Part shown: piece after piece, positions 1 to 6,563 of the stretch
Position numbering within the stretch: the stretch's first letter is position 1
Layout: every line of letters begins with the position of its first letter
NCBI GenBank assembly: GCA_964389575.1
Contig: CAYMFF010000021.1
Span: 1-38,037, forward strand
Direction: 5' to 3'
DNA: 38,037 nt
From: JAGNRR01 sp964389575
GTDB taxonomy: Bacteria; Bacteroidota; Bacteroidia; Chitinophagales; Chitinophagaceae
Notes under the pieces: model-generated
The model's database searches: none
What the model was told of the DNA's origin: nothing
Seen by the model: the letters and a program-made list of their open reading frames with translations, nothing else
Position numbers and translations under genes: made by a program

Positions 1-2
1 GA

Positions 3-302
3 ATGAAAAATTCGGGCTTTAAAATTCTTGTTTCGCCTATAGCCCAGAAAGAAATTATCGAAGCAATTGAGTTCTATCAATCTCGAAGTAAACAAGCTCC
101 TGCGCATTTTATACAATCCGTTGAAAATTCTTACAAGAGATTGAAGTTAAATCCTAACTATTCCATTCGATATAAAAATGTACGTTCAGTAAAAATCAAT
201 AAATTTCCTTTCTCCTTATTCTTTGTAATTCTTGAAAAGGATAAGACAATAGAAATAATATCTTGTTTTCATAATAAAAGAAATCCGAAACGGAAGCCAT
301 AA
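3..302 (+). CDS. RelE/ParE-family toxin of a type II toxin-antitoxin system
   Basis: This 99-residue basic protein has the RelE/ParE fold pattern: an N-terminal beta strand (FKILVSPIAQKEI), two helices around an 'AIEFYQSRS' stretch, then a basic beta-sheet half ending in 'IEIISCFHNKRNPKRKP'. Members of this family act on ribosome-bound mRNA (RelE) or DNA gyrase (ParE), and the sequence does not tell which. The ATG at 3-5 sits in ATGA, so an upstream antitoxin could end with the TGA at 4-6; such an overlap is usual in these pairs, but the antitoxin lies outside the window and is inferred. A GC-rich structured stretch follows immediately. The length is normal for the family. I am fairly sure of the family and unsure of the target. 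Confidence 0.8.
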   Translation: MKNSGFKILVSPIAQKEIIEAIEFYQSRSKQAPAHFIQSVENSYKRLKLNPNYSIRYKNVRSVKINKFPFSLFFVILEKDKTIEIISCFHNKRNPKRKP

Positions 303-326
303 CTTTAGTAAGGTCAGTGTTCTCAG

Positions 327-435
327 TCGAGCCTTACGAAACTGGACTCTGCAGATTGCGTTATGACGCCGAGTCCTCTGCGAGAGACTCCGCGGGGACG
401 AAACGCCGGAAGCCTGCACCTCAAACTTGCGGTAA
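327..435. repeat. GC-rich structured intergenic element with competing hairpins
   Basis: About 110 bases between the toxin and the next lipoprotein are far richer in G+C than either flank. GGACTC (344-349) can pair with GAGTCC (371-376), enclosing an inner GCGT/ACGC stem (358-361/366-369). The same GAGTC can instead pair with GACTC (386-390). A CCGCGG palindrome (389-394) follows. No convincing reading frame crosses it. It could be a dispersed palindromic repeat, a small RNA, or a terminator/attenuator for the toxin operon. I see no other copy in this window. Confidence 0.5.
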
Positions 436-461
436 CAGATTTATAGTAATATATTTGACTC

Positions 462-1490
462 ATGTATAAACCCCTTTCTAAAATTCCTCTTTTACTACTG
501 GCAGTAAGTTATTTATATCTTCCTACTGGCTGTAACTTTTCTTCGGAAGAACCAATAATTCTGGATAGCATAGATTATAAACATAAAAAATTACCCGTAC
601 TTAATATTAAGTCAACCAAGGACAGTTCCTTTATTGGACTATGGTACGCCAAGGAGCATGCTTATGATAAATTTAATTTCTTCTATTCTAAAAACAACAA
701 GTTCTTTAAAGAAAAATGTTATTGTTTCGTCGTCGATTCGGTTGGTCTTTATGATACTCTTATTACGCCTATAAAATATTATCATACGAGCAGACACAGT
801 ATCAGTGAACTGGGTTATATAAAGGAAAAGTTAGCTTTTGTATGGTTGTGGAAAGGACAAATTGGAGCTTTGGATACTTTCAAAATTCTTTCAAACGAGG
901 ATATTTTATACGACTATTCTGATTGTGTTGGATGTGGTGATGTCAAAAGAATAATGACGAGAGTTGAAAATATTAGAAAAGTATTTGAAAACAGAAAAGA
1001 ATATGAGACTAAGTGCAAAAATCTAGACACAAGCACTATTGCTAGATTTGAATATGCCAAATCATGGGGAATTCGAAGAATTTATAAAGTCGACAATGAA
1101 TATTATCAAGACTTCTATAATAAAAAAGAAATTACAGCTAGTGCTAAACTTAATTACAAAAGGGCATCGAATGGAGTGCTAATTTTTAAAGACCCCGAGA
1201 CTATTTCTTTTGGAACATTGGGAACGCACTATTTCAATCCGAAAAATAATGCTCTATTCACAGTTGGAGAATATCAAGGCAAACCCGATACAATAGTAAA
1301 TACAAGAATTGATAATTGGAACTACTCCTATTCAAGAATTGACTCAGCTATTTATTATGGGAATTACGATTATTATCAGCAACAATTTCGGTTTAGAAAG
1401 AAAAAAAGCAAGACTAAAGTTGTTTGGCCTAGCGGCACAGGAAGGTTCGAAAAAACAATTATCGGCGAATTAGAAGACCAGTTTAATTAA
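462..1490 (+). CDS. unrecognised secreted lipoprotein
   Basis: A 342-residue protein that I do not recognise. Residues 1-24 form a lipoprotein signal: basic start (MYKPLSK), hydrophobic core, lipobox LPTGC with the lipidated Cys at 24. It should therefore be anchored to the inner or outer membrane on the periplasmic side. The mature part is rich in Tyr, Asn and Lys. It has a CVGCG motif around residue 150 and repeated Tyr-rich stretches near the end (YYGNYDYYQQQ), but no domain I can name. Its stop overlaps by four bases the stop of the convergent TPR gene. Together with the toxin and the GC-rich element it makes an accessory-looking block before conserved genes begin. Confidence 0.75.
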   Translation: MYKPLSKIPLLLLAVSYLYLPTGCNFSSEEPIILDSIDYKHKKLPVLNIKSTKDSSFIGLWYAKEHAYDKFNFFYSKNNKFFKEKCYCFVVDSVGLYDTLITPIKYYHTSRHSISELGYIKEKLAFVWLWKGQIGALDTFKILSNEDILYDYSDCVGCGDVKRIMTRVENIRKVFENRKEYETKCKNLDTSTIARFEYAKSWGIRRIYKVDNEYYQDFYNKKEITASAKLNYKRASNGVLIFKDPETISFGTLGTHYFNPKNNALFTVGEYQGKPDTIVNTRIDNWNYSYSRIDSAIYYGNYDYYQQQFRFRKKKSKTKVVWPSGTGRFEKTIIGELEDQFN

Positions 1491-1828
1491 TCCTCCCATT
1501 CCTCATCAAAAATCTCATCATAAGCCATGCGCAATTCGCTTTCGGCATGTTTGTCTTTTAAGGACTGGCTAACAGCAATTCCTTTTGCAAAAACTGCTTT
1601 ACTCTTCTTACCGGCATTTGCTAAGGCTAAACCGAGGTGATAATAAGTACCTACATAATTTTCGTCTATATCTAGTACTTTTTCAAAACTGGCAATCGCC
1701 TGCTCCACATCTCTAATTTTTATATATTCCAAGCCCATTGCATGCAGCAAAAAGCAGTCCTCAGGCTGTGCTGCGAGCATGTTAGTCAATTTATCTATTC
1801 TGCTTTCGGTTTCTTTCTTTTCTTGCAT
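1487..1828 (-). CDS. small tetratricopeptide-repeat (TPR) protein
   Basis: A small cytosolic protein of about 113 residues with two to three TPR helices. The pattern 'LHAMGLEYIKIRDVEQAIASF' followed by 'GTYYHLGLALANAGKKSKAVF' shows the family W/L-G-Y-A-F spacing. TPR proteins are protein-binding scaffolds; no partner is evident. A GTG at 1834 would add two residues (MK), but a near-consensus minus-strand -7 box (CAAGTATA on the plus strand, 1834-1841) overlaps it, so I prefer the ATG at 1828. The C-terminus is acidic (DEIFDEEWED). It is divergent from etfB with very little spacing between them. Confidence 0.75.
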   Translation of the reverse strand: MQEKKETESRIDKLTNMLAAQPEDCFLLHAMGLEYIKIRDVEQAIASFEKVLDIDENYVGTYYHLGLALANAGKKSKAVFAKGIAVSQSLKDKHAESELRMAYDEIFDEEWED

Positions 1829-1833
1829 TTTCA

Positions 1834-1845
1834 CAAGTATATTTG
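1834..1845. promoter_or_regulatory. overlapping divergent -7 boxes for the TPR gene and etfB
   Basis: Plus strand TATATTTG (1838-1845) matches the Bacteroidota -7 consensus TAnnTTTG, 17 bases before the etfB ATG. On the minus strand TATACTTG (1841-1834) is a one-mismatch match for the TPR gene. The two share a TATA core. No good TTTG at the usual -33 distance was found for either. Confidence 0.45.
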
Positions 1846-1862
1846 CACTCTAAATTTAAAAA

Positions 1863-2606
1863 ATGAAGATATTAGTTTGTGTAACTAAGACTCCTGATAC
1901 TACGACAAAAGTACAGTTTACGGACAACAATACTAAGTTTGTAGAGGATGGAGTGCAGTGGATTCTCAATCCATACGATGAGTGGTATGCTTTGGTAAGA
2001 GCATTGGAGTTGAAAGAAAGTGGCGCAGCTACGGAGGTGCATTTAATCTCAATAGGCGGAGCCGATGTAGAGCCCATCATGCGTAAGGCATTGGCATTAG
2101 GTGGCGATCAGGCAATTCGTGTAAACGCTGAGCATACAGATAGTTTTAATTCAGCAGCTCAAATAGCTGAATACGCAAAAGCAAATAGCTACGATTTAAT
2201 ACTAGCGGGTAAAGAAAGTATCGATTATAATAGCGGAACTGTACCGGCTATGATAGCAGAACATTTGGATGCGCAATTTGTACCCAATGCAACGAAGCTT
2301 GATGTAGAAGGTGGTGCTTTAAATTTAGAAAGAGAAATCGATGGAGGTAAAGAGACTTTAACGGTTTCTATACCTGCAGTAATTTCTTGTCAGAAAGGAA
2401 TGGCCGAAGCACGCATACCAAATATGCGTGGTATTATGGCTGCTCGTACAAAGCCCTTAAATGTGGTAGAACCAGCAGCAGCTGAAAACTTAACAGAAAC
2501 AACTTCTTATGAGTTGCCAGCAGCAAAAAGCGGCGTTAAATTAATTGACGCTGAGAACGTACAAGAATTAGTAGATTTATTACATAACGAAGCAAAAGTG
2601 ATTTAA
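1863..2606 (+). CDS. etfB: electron transfer flavoprotein, beta subunit
   Basis: EtfB, 247 residues, the usual length. The N-terminus 'MKILVCVTKTPDTTTKVQF' and the central 'YDLILAGKESIDYNSGTVPAMIAEHL' are characteristic, as is 'SIPAVISCQKGMAEARIPNMRGIMAART'. In the family, EtfB carries AMP and pairs with EtfA, which carries FAD; the dimer passes electrons from acyl-CoA and other dehydrogenases to the membrane quinone reductase. The gene starts a three-gene forward cluster, etfB-etfA-bifunctional nuclease. The 87 bases before etfA hold a strong hairpin. A consensus -7 box lies 17 bases upstream of the start. Confidence 0.96.
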   Translation: MKILVCVTKTPDTTTKVQFTDNNTKFVEDGVQWILNPYDEWYALVRALELKESGAATEVHLISIGGADVEPIMRKALALGGDQAIRVNAEHTDSFNSAAQIAEYAKANSYDLILAGKESIDYNSGTVPAMIAEHLDAQFVPNATKLDVEGGALNLEREIDGGKETLTVSIPAVISCQKGMAEARIPNMRGIMAARTKPLNVVEPAAAENLTETTSYELPAAKSGVKLIDAENVQELVDLLHNEAKVI

Positions 2607-2665
2607 TCCCGCTTAGACATCTCTAGTATTTCAATGAATTGAAATAAAGATTTGCCAGTTCGGGA
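2607..2665 (+). promoter_or_regulatory. nested hairpins between etfB and etfA
   Basis: TATTTCAAT (2627-2635) and ATTGAAATA (2638-2646) form a perfect nine-base inverted repeat with a two-base centre. An outer pair TCCCG (2607-2611) and CGGGA (2661-2665) encloses it. There is no T-run after it and the next gene belongs to the same complex, so it looks more like an mRNA stability or processing element than a full terminator; partial attenuation is possible. Confidence 0.5.
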
Positions 2666-2693
2666 CTAAAATTCAAAATAAAACATTTTAGAA

Positions 2694-3656
2694 ATGATAT
2701 TAGTATTTGCAGAACAACAAAATGGAGCTTTTAAAAAAGCAGCTTTCGAGGCAGTAAGCTACGGAGCACAATTAGCAGCCAAACAAGGCACGGAATGTGC
2801 AGCCGTAGTTTTAGGAAACGCAAATGACGTTTCTGAATTAGCGAAATATGGTGCTGATAAAATTTATCATAGCGCGAATGATGCCTTGAATAATTTTAAT
2901 TCAAAATCTTACACTAAAGCAATTGGTGAAGCTGTAAACAATAGCGGAGCAACCACCATTGTTTTTAGTGATAATGTTACGTCTCGTGGTATTGCACCGC
3001 GTTTATCAGTTCGTTTAAATGCGGGCATGGTGAGCGGAGCAATTGCATTACCTGCTGATGATGGTTCTATCAAGAAAAGTGTATTTAGTGGCAAAGCATT
3101 TGCACACGTAAATATCAAAACGGATAAAAAAATTATTAGCATAACGCCAAACTCAGTTGGGATAACTGAAAGTGCAAAAGCAGGTGCTGTAGAAAATTTA
3201 GAAGTAGCAATAGATGATGCTACTATTACAAATCAAACTGCGCAAACAGCCAGTGGAGATACAGTTCCTTTAGGAGAAGCTGAATTAGTGGTAAGTGGTG
3301 GTCGGGGTTTAAAAGGTCCAGAAAACTGGGGAATTTTAGAAGAGCTAGGCGCTTCCATTGGAGCAACTTTAGCTTGCAGTCGTCCTGTGGCGGATAGCCA
3401 TTGGCGTCCACATCATGAGCATGTAGGTCAAACAGGCGGCACCATTCGTCCGAACCTTTATATTGCAGTCGGTATCAGCGGAGCCATTCAGCATTTGGCT
3501 GGTGTAAATAGTTCTAAAACAATTGTAGTGATCAATACCGATCCTGAAGCGCCTTTCTTTAAAGCAGCAGATTATGGAATTGTTGGCGATGCCTTTGAAG
3601 TTTTACCGAAGTTAACGGCAGCATTAAATGATTTCAAAGCAGCACAAGCAAATTAA
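2694..3656 (+). CDS. etfA: electron transfer flavoprotein, alpha subunit
   Basis: EtfA, 320 residues, full length. The C-terminal FAD-binding domain is clear: 'VVSGGRGLKGPENWGILEEL' at about 200-220, 'ACSRPVADSHW', 'HVGQTGGTIRPNLYIAVGISGAIQH' and 'VINTDPEAPFFKAADYGIVGD'. The N-terminal half has the alpha/beta adenine-nucleotide-hydrolase-like fold seen in EtfA/EtfB. It forms the heterodimer with the EtfB encoded just upstream and holds the redox-active FAD. The next gene begins nine bases after the stop, so the two are probably co-transcribed. No key residue looks missing. Confidence 0.96.
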   Translation: MILVFAEQQNGAFKKAAFEAVSYGAQLAAKQGTECAAVVLGNANDVSELAKYGADKIYHSANDALNNFNSKSYTKAIGEAVNNSGATTIVFSDNVTSRGIAPRLSVRLNAGMVSGAIALPADDGSIKKSVFSGKAFAHVNIKTDKKIISITPNSVGITESAKAGAVENLEVAIDDATITNQTAQTASGDTVPLGEAELVVSGGRGLKGPENWGILEELGASIGATLACSRPVADSHWRPHHEHVGQTGGTIRPNLYIAVGISGAIQHLAGVNSSKTIVVINTDPEAPFFKAADYGIVGDAFEVLPKLTAALNDFKAAQAN

Positions 3657-3665
3657 TTTTATCTC

Positions 3666-4259
3666 ATGAGTGGTTACAAAATAGAAGTAGAGATTGTTGC
3701 GCTAACAAATAGTATTAGCGGTTCTCACTCCTATGCAGTAGTTATTGGTGAAACCGATGGCGTTCGACGCATTCCAATAATTATTGGTCACTCTGAAGCG
3801 CAAGCTATTGCCGTTTCTTTAGAAAATGTCAAAAATTCTCGTCCGCTAACGCATGATATGATGAAGGATATGATGGAAACTTTTTCAATTGATTTAAAGG
3901 AGGTTGTAATCTATAAATTAAAGGAAGGCATTTTCTACTCTAAATTAATCTGTAAATCACCTGAAGGTGAAAAAGAAATTGATTCTAGAACTTCTGATGC
4001 ATTAGCAATGGCTAGTCGCTTTAATACACCCATTTTTACTTATGAAAGTATATTAAGTAATGCTGGTTATGTAGATAAAAATAAGGAAGAAGAAAAGGCT
4101 GCTAATTATGAGCCGGCCACCGCTCAAACTTCAAGCTCCAATGACAATTCTCTTCAGGATATGAGTCCGGAAGAATTGAATGAAATGTTGAATGAAGCTA
4201 TCGAAAATGAAGATTACATAAAGGCAGCGGCTATTCGCGATGAGCTAAATAAAAGATAG
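3666..4259 (+). CDS. bifunctional nuclease-family (DUF151) protein with C-terminal UVR motif
   Basis: This 197-residue protein has an N-terminal BFN/DUF151 domain (about 1-135), recognised from 'EIVALTNSISGSHSYAVVIG', 'RRIPIIIGHSEAQAIAVSLE' and 'RPLTHDMMKDMMETF' followed by 'SRTSDALAMASRF'. A low-complexity linker leads to a UvrB/UvrC-like UVR helix pair at about 165-197 (SPEELNEMLNEAIENEDYIK, then AAAIRDELNK). Plant and bacterial relatives have reported DNase/RNase activity; the UVR motif is a protein-interaction helix. The pairing with etfBA suggests one transcript, but no functional link is apparent. The family call is firm; the biochemical role is not. Confidence 0.88.
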   Translation: MSGYKIEVEIVALTNSISGSHSYAVVIGETDGVRRIPIIIGHSEAQAIAVSLENVKNSRPLTHDMMKDMMETFSIDLKEVVIYKLKEGIFYSKLICKSPEGEKEIDSRTSDALAMASRFNTPIFTYESILSNAGYVDKNKEEEKAANYEPATAQTSSSNDNSLQDMSPEELNEMLNEAIENEDYIKAAAIRDELNKR

Positions 4260-4266
4260 TTTGGCA

Positions 4267-5061
4267 CTATCCTACCAAAGCTTCATACATCAATTTTTTA
4301 ACTTCCTCTAAATTCAACGCTTCCATCAGCACTTTATCCTTGGCCACCGAAACCTCTTGTGTTTCTTGAGAAACTACGATGGCAATTACTTCTCCGCTTT
4401 CAGCCGCACCTAAAGCACCTCGGTGCCGAAGACCACGATGCGAAGCCATTTTCTGACTGTCGCTAATCGGCAGTGTAATCCCTGCAGCCACGATTTGGTT
4501 ATTGTCTATTAATACAGCTCCCTCTTTTAACGGGCTTTCTGGCGAATGAATACTATTTAATAATTCAGATGAAACCAACCCATTAATCAAAACGCCTGTG
4601 TTGGTATCCAATTGATATTTATCAGAACGAGCAATAACTAATGTAGCACCTACTTTTTGCTCTATGAATTTATGAATCGCTTCCATACTTTCGTTAATCA
4701 CCTCTTCTTCGGCATGATATTTTTGAATCCCACTTCCTTTGAAAAAGGGTTTAAAAAAACTACTTGCAGGCCTTCTTCCGAGATTAATCAAAAATTTTCT
4801 TATTTCTGGTTGAAAGAGAATAATTAAACCTACCCAACTAATCTCTATGAAACGATTGACCATCCCCCCTGTAAACTTTAAGTCCAGCTTATTCGTTATT
4901 AAGGAAAGCACATAAATTATTAAGGACCCGATAAATATATTAAAAGCAATACTCCCTTTTACTGAACGATACAGCTGAAAGATGAGTAAAAAAACAATTG
5001 AGATATCTATAACATCCTTCCATGTAAAGTCTGAAAAATACGCAATAACTTCAGATAGCAT
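4267..5061 (-). CDS. dacA: membrane diadenylate cyclase, CdaA/DacA type, with variant active-site motif
   Basis: This 264-residue protein has three N-terminal membrane helices (about 18-32, 37-56, 72-92) followed by 'LFQPEIRKFLINLGRR' and a DAC domain, the CdaA layout. CdaA makes c-di-AMP from two ATP; c-di-AMP controls potassium and osmotic balance in many bacteria. The RHR motif is present (R212-H213-R214). The usual PLHDGA motif, whose Asp binds metal and is catalytic in this family, reads PLKEGA (K179-E180-G181-A182), so His and Asp are replaced by Lys and Glu. The later 'VSEETG' reads 'VSQETQ'. The fold call is solid; activity is uncertain. It is divergent from the ABC ATPase across 38 bases and convergent with the nuclease gene. 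Confidence 0.9.
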   Translation of the reverse strand: MLSEVIAYFSDFTWKDVIDISIVFLLIFQLYRSVKGSIAFNIFIGSLIIYVLSLITNKLDLKFTGGMVNRFIEISWVGLIILFQPEIRKFLINLGRRPASSFFKPFFKGSGIQKYHAEEEVINESMEAIHKFIEQKVGATLVIARSDKYQLDTNTGVLINGLVSSELLNSIHSPESPLKEGAVLIDNNQIVAAGITLPISDSQKMASHRGLRHRGALGAAESGEVIAIVVSQETQEVSVAKDKVLMEALNLEEVKKLMYEALVG

Positions 5062-5066
5062 ACTCG

Positions 5067-5083
5067 CAAATGTAGTAATTTTG
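5067..5083. promoter_or_regulatory. back-to-back -7 boxes for dacA and the ABC ATPase
   Basis: On the minus strand TACATTTG (5074-5067) and on the plus strand TAATTTTG (5076-5083) both match TAnnTTTG and are separated by one base. The minus box is only five bases before the dacA ATG, implying an almost leaderless transcript. The plus box is 16 bases before the ATPase ATG. No clear -33 element was found for either. Confidence 0.45.
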
Positions 5084-5099
5084 ATGTAGGTTTTTTAGG

Positions 5100-5870
5100 A
5101 TGCAAGAGGTAATTACCATAAGAGAATTAATTAAAGATTATTATCTGGACAAACAAAGCGTTCATGTTCTCAAAGGAATCTCTTTACAAATCAATTCAGG
5201 AGAATATGTAGCACTTATGGGACCTTCAGGTTCAGGCAAGTCTACCTTAATGAATATTATTGGTTGTCTTGATACCGCAACATCGGGTGAATACATTTTG
5301 AATCATCAAAATATAAGTACCCTTCCTGAAAACGTTTTAGCAAGCATTAGAAGTAAAGAAATTGGATTCGTTTTTCAACAGTTTAATTTATTACCACGAT
5401 TGAGCGCACTGGACAATGTTGCTTTACCCTTAGTCTATGCTGGTGTGGACAAAAAAGATCGGATTCACATTGCTCAAGAAAAATTAGCTATGGTAGAATT
5501 GGCTGACCGTGCAGATCACAAACCCAATGAATTATCTGGTGGACAATGTCAACGAGTAGCTATTGCCAGAGCGCTAGTCAACAACCCTTCCATTATTTTG
5601 GCAGATGAACCAACCGGTAATTTAGACACAAAAACTTCGCACGAGATTATGAATATTTTTAAAGATTTAAACGATAATGGTAATACCATAATTTTAGTTA
5701 CTCACGAAGAAGATATAGCGGAAAAAGCAAAGCGAATTATTAGATTGCGTGATGGGATAATAGAAAGCTCTCAAAATATAAGGACATCAATAAATGCTGC
5801 TGATGCGCCGTTTAAAGAATCCGTTGTTCCTATCGCAAAAACAAATCAAGAGGATAATTCTTTGATTTAG
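5100..5870 (+). CDS. ABC transporter ATP-binding protein, MacB/LolD/FtsE-like
   Basis: A 256-residue ATPase subunit. Walker A is GPSGSGKST (about 41-49), the Q-loop is in 'FVFQQFNLLPRLSALDNV', the signature is LSGGQ, Walker B is 'IILADEPTGNLD', and the H-loop is 'ILVTHEED'. These, with 'GCLDTATSGEY', place it in the MacB/LolD group that powers lipoprotein release, export or antibiotic efflux. The residue after the signature is Cys (LSGGQCQR) where Gln is usual. The last ~35 residues are a non-conserved tail. No permease gene is adjacent, so its membrane partner must lie elsewhere. Substrate is unknown. Confidence 0.9.
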   Translation: MQEVITIRELIKDYYLDKQSVHVLKGISLQINSGEYVALMGPSGSGKSTLMNIIGCLDTATSGEYILNHQNISTLPENVLASIRSKEIGFVFQQFNLLPRLSALDNVALPLVYAGVDKKDRIHIAQEKLAMVELADRADHKPNELSGGQCQRVAIARALVNNPSIILADEPTGNLDTKTSHEIMNIFKDLNDNGNTIILVTHEEDIAEKAKRIIRLRDGIIESSQNIRTSINAADAPFKESVVPIAKTNQEDNSLI

Positions 5871-5918
5871 CCTAGAAGTTTTTGGTATTTGATTATTGAA
5901 TTCTGACCTTTACCTTTC

Positions 5919-6463
5919 ATGGCATTTAAGATTTATACCAAAACGGGAGATAAAGGAGAAACAGCTCTATTAGGTGGAACACGCGTTCCTAAAAATCATA
6001 TAAGAATAGAAGCGTATGGCACTGTGGACGAGTTAAACTCTTGGTTAGGCCAAATCAGAGATTGCGTCTCAAAAGAACATGAGGCTGAAATCTATAAAAT
6101 TCAAAATTACTTATTTACAGTTGGTTCTCATTTGGCAACAACGCCAACTAAAGATGTAAAAATGAGCTTACCCGATTTGAAAGAAGAAGAAATCACTTTT
6201 TTAGAAGAAAAAATTGATTCCATGGAAAAAACCTTGCCAGCATTAACCAACTTCGTTCTGCCTGGTGGCGATGCCAATGCTTCTAAAATTCATATAGCGC
6301 GCTGCGTTTGCCGTCGTGCAGAAAGAATTTCGGTAGCATTAACCAACGAAGAGTCTATTGATCAATTGATTGTTCAATACTTAAATAGATTGTCAGATTA
6401 CTTGTTTGTCCTTTCTCGATTTGTATTAAAAAGCAATGATGGGACCGAAGTTATTTGGGACGC
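5919..6463 (+). CDS. ATP:cob(I)alamin adenosyltransferase, PduO type (3' end lost in gap)
   Basis: The first 181 residues of a PduO-type adenosyltransferase, which makes adenosylcobalamin from cob(I)alamin and ATP. The family ATP-binding N-terminus 'IYTKTGDKGETALLGGTRV' is followed by 'RIEAYGTVDELNSWLG', and the conserved helix 'RCVCRRAERISVAL' and 'QYLNRLSDYLFVLSR' are present. The usual length is about 185-195 residues, so only a few C-terminal residues are missing into the N run. Adenosylcobalamin is typically needed by methylmalonyl-CoA mutase or class II ribonucleotide reductase; neither is in the window. It is convergent with glmS. Confidence 0.93.
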
Positions 6464-6563
6464 NNNNNNNNNNNNNNNNNNNNNNNNNNNNNNNNNNNNN
6501 NNNNNNNNNNNNNNNNNNNNNNNNNNNNNNNNNNNNNNNNNNNNNNNNNNNNNNNNNNNNNNN
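6464..6563. other. assembly gap (100 N)
   Basis: Exactly 100 N, a conventional placeholder for a gap of unknown length. Both flanking genes run into it: the adenosyltransferase lacks a few residues, while glmS lacks roughly its last 45-50 residues. The real gap should therefore be clearly longer than 100 bases. Confidence 0.98.

Noticed and set aside
216..419. A 67-residue minus-strand frame through the GC-rich element
   Set aside because: It overlaps the toxin gene and reads as Arg-rich random sequence with no homologous pattern.
303..461. Possible integron attC site between two cassette-like genes
   Set aside because: The palindromic GC-rich stretch after a toxin gene suggests it, but I could not find the paired RYYYAAC and GTTRRRY ends, and no integrase is visible.
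5888..5918. TTTG-N19-TACCTTTC promoter-like pair before the adenosyltransferase
   Set aside because: It would place the transcript start inside the coding region, after the start codon, and the protein's conserved N-terminus is needed.
6398..6463. Apparent C-terminal extension of glmS past the N run
   Set aside because: It is only the antisense of the adenosyltransferase gene read through the N placeholder.
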